Assembly: GCA_965369385.1 (NCBI GenBank)
Contig: CBDUQP010000139.1
Coordinates: forward strand, 1 to 8,168
Length of the DNA: 8,168 nucleotides
Direction of reading: 5' to 3'
Origin: CBDUQP01 sp965369385
GTDB taxonomy: Bacteria > Planctomycetota > Phycisphaerae > SM23-33
Position 1 is the first letter of the stretch. Every line of letters starts with the position of its first letter. The position numbers and the translations under genes were made by a program. The notes under the pieces were generated by a model. That model saw only the letters and a list, made by a program, of their open reading frames with translations, did not search any database and was not told the origin of the DNA. This document shows, piece by piece, positions 6,051 through 8,168 of this stretch.

Positions 6051-6962
6051 ATGAGTACAGCCACAAGAACATTGGAAGTTCCCGGCTATGAGGTTGTTCA
6101 ATACCTCGGTAGCGGAGCTCGTAGCACTATCTGGCAGGTCCGAGAGCTGCAGACTGGTAGATTCTGCGCGCTAAAGCGCGTGCTAAAACGCGATGCGTCG
6201 GACGCTCGTTATGTTGAACAGGTGGTAAACGAATACGCGATAGCCCATAAGCTGTCACACCCCGTTCTTCGCAGTGTGTACAAACTCAACCGCATCAGAA
6301 GGTGGGTAGCGGTGAGGGAACTCCACCTCTTTATGGAATTCTGCGATGGCATCCCCCTCCACGAATCCAGACCCCGGACCGTTATCGAGGCGGTTAATAT
6401 CTTCCTGCAGGTTGCCGAAGGCCTCGAACACATGAGTGCTACAGGTTTTGTCCACGCGGACATGAAACCCAACAATATTCTCGTCGCTCCTAATGGATCC
6501 GTAAAAATCATCGATCTGGGCCAGAGTTGCGCTGTCGGCACGATCAAGGAGCGAATCCAGGGCACGCCGGACTACATCGCGCCAGAGCAGGTTGCTCGCC
6601 AACCCCTTGACCAAAGGACCGATGTGTTCAATCTCGGTGCCAGCATGTACTGGACGCTCACCGGCAGACCAATGCCCACCGCCATGCCCAAAAACGGGGC
6701 CGCCACGATGAAGCACGAACACCAGCTCATCCCGCCCAGCAAGCTCAATGCGCAAGTGCCCCCCGCACTCAACAAGCTTGTGGTCGACTGCGCTGAGTTC
6801 CTCCCGTCAAGAAGACCTGCCACCATGAAAGATGTGCGTGCCAGACTCAGCCTCGTACAGCACACCCTCATGAAAAACGCAAACAGCAAGGATGATACCT
6901 CGCTAAAACTCCAGGACCCACTCGCTGACACGGCAATTCTCAATCCACCGCGGGAATCCTGA
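6051..6962 (+). CDS. Soluble Hanks-type Ser/Thr protein kinase, non-RD
   Basis: A 303-residue protein that is nearly all kinase domain (about 13-270). The ATP-binding loop is LGSGARST (19-26), the ATP lysine is K42 in CALKRV, and the helix-C Glu is probably E61. The catalytic loop reads HADMKPNN (135-142), with D137, K139 and N142 present but Ala in place of the usual Arg, making it a non-RD kinase. The Mg-binding motif is DLG (155-157) instead of DFG. GTPDYIAPEQ (171-180) and DVFNLG (191-196) complete the core, so activity is expected. There is no transmembrane helix and no sensor domain such as PASTA; the tail after about 270 is short and polar. The substrate is unknown. The ATG has no good Shine-Dalgarno upstream. 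The phosphoesterase gene follows two bases after the stop and may reverse its action. Confidence 0.93.
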   Translation: MSTATRTLEVPGYEVVQYLGSGARSTIWQVRELQTGRFCALKRVLKRDASDARYVEQVVNEYAIAHKLSHPVLRSVYKLNRIRRWVAVRELHLFMEFCDGIPLHESRPRTVIEAVNIFLQVAEGLEHMSATGFVHADMKPNNILVAPNGSVKIIDLGQSCAVGTIKERIQGTPDYIAPEQVARQPLDQRTDVFNLGASMYWTLTGRPMPTAMPKNGAATMKHEHQLIPPSKLNAQVPPALNKLVVDCAEFLPSRRPATMKDVRARLSLVQHTLMKNANSKDDTSLKLQDPLADTAILNPPRES

Positions 6963-6964
6963 CC

Positions 6965-7816
6965 TTGGCACACCCCGTTGCCGACATCTTCCACAGAGCC
7001 GCACTCCTCAACATGGATGATCCGCGCAGACAGGGAAACCTTATCATGCTTGACGCCGACCGCGAAATTGTCGTTGGCGGCGATATTCACGGTAACCGGG
7101 AAAACCTCAACAAAACAATATCCTACGCAGCACTTAGTGCCAACCCCTCACGATGCCTGATACTGCAAGAGATAATCCATGGCGATCTGGACGAAACCAC
7201 CGGACAGGATCGCAGTGTTGAACTGCTCATGCGGGCAGCACGCCTCAAGCTCAGCAACCCCGCCCAGCTCTTCTTCGTCATGGGCAACCACGACCTGGCC
7301 CAAATCAGCCAAACAGAGATAGCAAAGCAGGGACGCGGCGTTTGCGAATACTTCCGCAAGGGTATCAGCTTCGAATTCAAAGATAACGCCGCCGAAGTGC
7401 TTGACGCAGTCTGCGAATTCCTGGCATCCCTCCCCCTGGCTGTGCAAGTGGACGGTAGTGTGATGATTTCCCACTCACTGCCCAATCCCAAGGCAGGCAT
7501 CCCAATTGACCTCGATATCCTGTCTCGCCCGAAAACCGATGCCGACCTTCACAGGCCGGGTGCGGCCTACCAATGGGTGTGGGGCCGCGACCAGAGCCCC
7601 CAGCAGCTCGAAGACTACGCCCAGGCACTGGGTGCCGACTTCTTTGTTCTCGGGCATCAGCACACCGAAGAAGGCATGACGCAACTGCCCGGCCGCGCAA
7701 TAGTAATCCTCTCCGACCACGCTCGCGGGCATATCATGCAGTTCAAAGGATCCGACCGCCCCACGCTGGACACCATCTCGCAATATGTCCGCCCAATCAG
7801 CACCCTTGGCAAGTAG
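6965..7816 (+). CDS. Calcineurin-like metallophosphoesterase (PPP-like), TTG start
   Basis: A 283-residue cytoplasmic protein of the two-metal phosphoesterase superfamily. Visible motifs in order are GDIHGN (39-44, GDxHG), GDLDE (73-77, probably the bridging-metal Asp), GNHD (107-110), SHS (169-171) and GHQH (230-233). The order and spacing resemble PPP-type protein phosphatases and their bacterial relatives, but the usual GDxxDRG is not exact. The substrate could be a phosphoprotein, a dinucleotide or another phosphoester. The chosen start is a TTG two bases after the kinase TGA, suggesting translational coupling. It keeps the IFHRAALLNMDDPRRQGN region, which I recall as conserved in planctomycete homologues. 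The next ATG, at 7013, would cut through it. The tight link to a Ser/Thr kinase suggests it dephosphorylates the same targets; this is inference. No signal peptide or membrane helix is present. Confidence 0.88.
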   Translation: MAHPVADIFHRAALLNMDDPRRQGNLIMLDADREIVVGGDIHGNRENLNKTISYAALSANPSRCLILQEIIHGDLDETTGQDRSVELLMRAARLKLSNPAQLFFVMGNHDLAQISQTEIAKQGRGVCEYFRKGISFEFKDNAAEVLDAVCEFLASLPLAVQVDGSVMISHSLPNPKAGIPIDLDILSRPKTDADLHRPGAAYQWVWGRDQSPQQLEDYAQALGADFFVLGHQHTEEGMTQLPGRAIVILSDHARGHIMQFKGSDRPTLDTISQYVRPISTLGK

Positions 7817-7874
7817 CCTGCCGCCAAACACACATTTATCCGTCAATAAACGCCCCGTCTTAAACCAGGATTAC

Positions 7875-7903
7875 TTGTTCCAACGCCCCCGCGCCGCTAG
7901 AAT
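7875..7903 (+). promoter_or_regulatory. yhbY: Candidate promoter of yhbY, possibly giving a leaderless mRNA
   Basis: TTGTTC (7875-7880) and TAGAAT (7898-7903) are exactly 17 bp apart, and the -10 matches the consensus at five of six positions. Six bases after it comes the ATG at 7910, which is where transcription should start. No Shine-Dalgarno is present. yhbY may therefore be transcribed apart from the kinase operon; no terminator hairpin is visible between 7817 and 7874. Confidence 0.5.
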
Positions 7904-7909
7904 ACCGCG

Positions 7910-8168
7910 ATGATCGAATTAACCGGAAAACAGAAGCGACACCTCAGAAGCCTCGGCCAGACCCTTGATGTCGCCATGATGATCGGCAAGGCCGGGCTCA
8001 CCATGCCCATAATCAAACAGATCCAGCAATTCCTGCTGGAACGCGAGCTGATAAAGCTGCGCCTGACCGGACCTGCCGGCGATGTGAGGAAACTGCTGGC
8101 CGCCGAACTGGAAGAATCCACCAAAGCCGCATGTGTAGGCGTAGTAGGCAAGACCATCCTCCTATACA
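7910..8168 (+). CDS. yhbY: YhbY/CRS1-type (CRM domain) RNA-binding protein, C-terminus cut by window edge
   Basis: 86 codons are visible from the ATG at 7910 to the window edge, with no stop. The protein begins with the family's typical LTGKQKRHLRSLGQTL (4-19), then MIGKAGLTMPIIKQI (25-39), where GKxGLT stands in the place of the conserved GKxG loop of CRM domains. ELIKLRL (48-54) and CVGVVGKTILLY (75-86) match the later strands. YhbY is a small protein of about 100 residues that associates with pre-50S ribosomal particles and is thought to help ribosome assembly. Nearly the whole domain is therefore present and only the last few residues should be missing. It follows the phosphoesterase gene after 93 bp in the same direction. 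No Shine-Dalgarno is seen; a promoter-like -10 lies six bases before the ATG. The minus-strand frame 7897-8157 is its shadow. Confidence 0.92.
   Translation, partial: MIELTGKQKRHLRSLGQTLDVAMMIGKAGLTMPIIKQIQQFLLERELIKLRLTGPAGDVRKLLAAELEESTKAACVGVVGKTILLY

Noticed and set aside
7897..8157. 86-codon minus-strand frame at the right edge
   Set aside because: It is antisense to the plus-strand frame with clear YhbY/CRM sequence.

Overview
The window looks like chromosomal DNA from a free-living bacterium of moderate GC content. A planctomycete of the Phycisphaerae type is my best guess. This rests on the style of the secreted protein with repeated GVMHVYRGRRYL-like blocks, on the metallophosphoesterase with an IFxRAAxxNxxDPRRxGN-like N-terminus, and on the mix of soluble Hanks kinase and PilZ protein. 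It comes from memory of such proteins, not from a search. There is no rRNA, tRNA, CRISPR array or transposase gene.

Layout. Positions 1 to 5467 are all read on the minus strand, in transcription order: a YcgR-like PilZ protein; a clear intrinsic terminator; an O6-methylguanine-DNA methyltransferase (ogt type); a full-length aconitase; a pair of inverted GGGGACTGTCCCC hairpin elements; a LOG-like Rossmann protein; and a secreted protein with two copies of one domain, which runs off the left edge. Positions 5468 to 6050 are a 583-bp divergent non-coding spacer. Positions 6051 to 8168 are read on the plus strand: a soluble Ser/Thr kinase, a calcineurin-like phosphoesterase starting at a TTG two bases after the kinase stop, and the start of a YhbY-type RNA-binding protein, which runs off the right edge.

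How the genes relate. The kinase and phosphoesterase are almost certainly one translationally coupled unit and make a plausible reversible phosphorylation pair. The PilZ gene is transcribed away from them and ends in its own terminator. ogt, aconitase, the LOG-like gene and the secreted protein gene are co-directional and may be partly co-transcribed, but aconitase has a candidate promoter of its own. The rest are housekeeping genes (TCA cycle, DNA repair, ribosome assembly).

The items most worth checking are the kinase/phosphoesterase pair, the REP-like inverted element pair, the internally duplicated secreted protein, and a recurring TTGNNC-N17-TANNNT promoter pattern. At two genes that pattern sits so close to the ATG that leaderless mRNAs are predicted. 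I see no convincing undescribed multi-gene defence or metabolic system.
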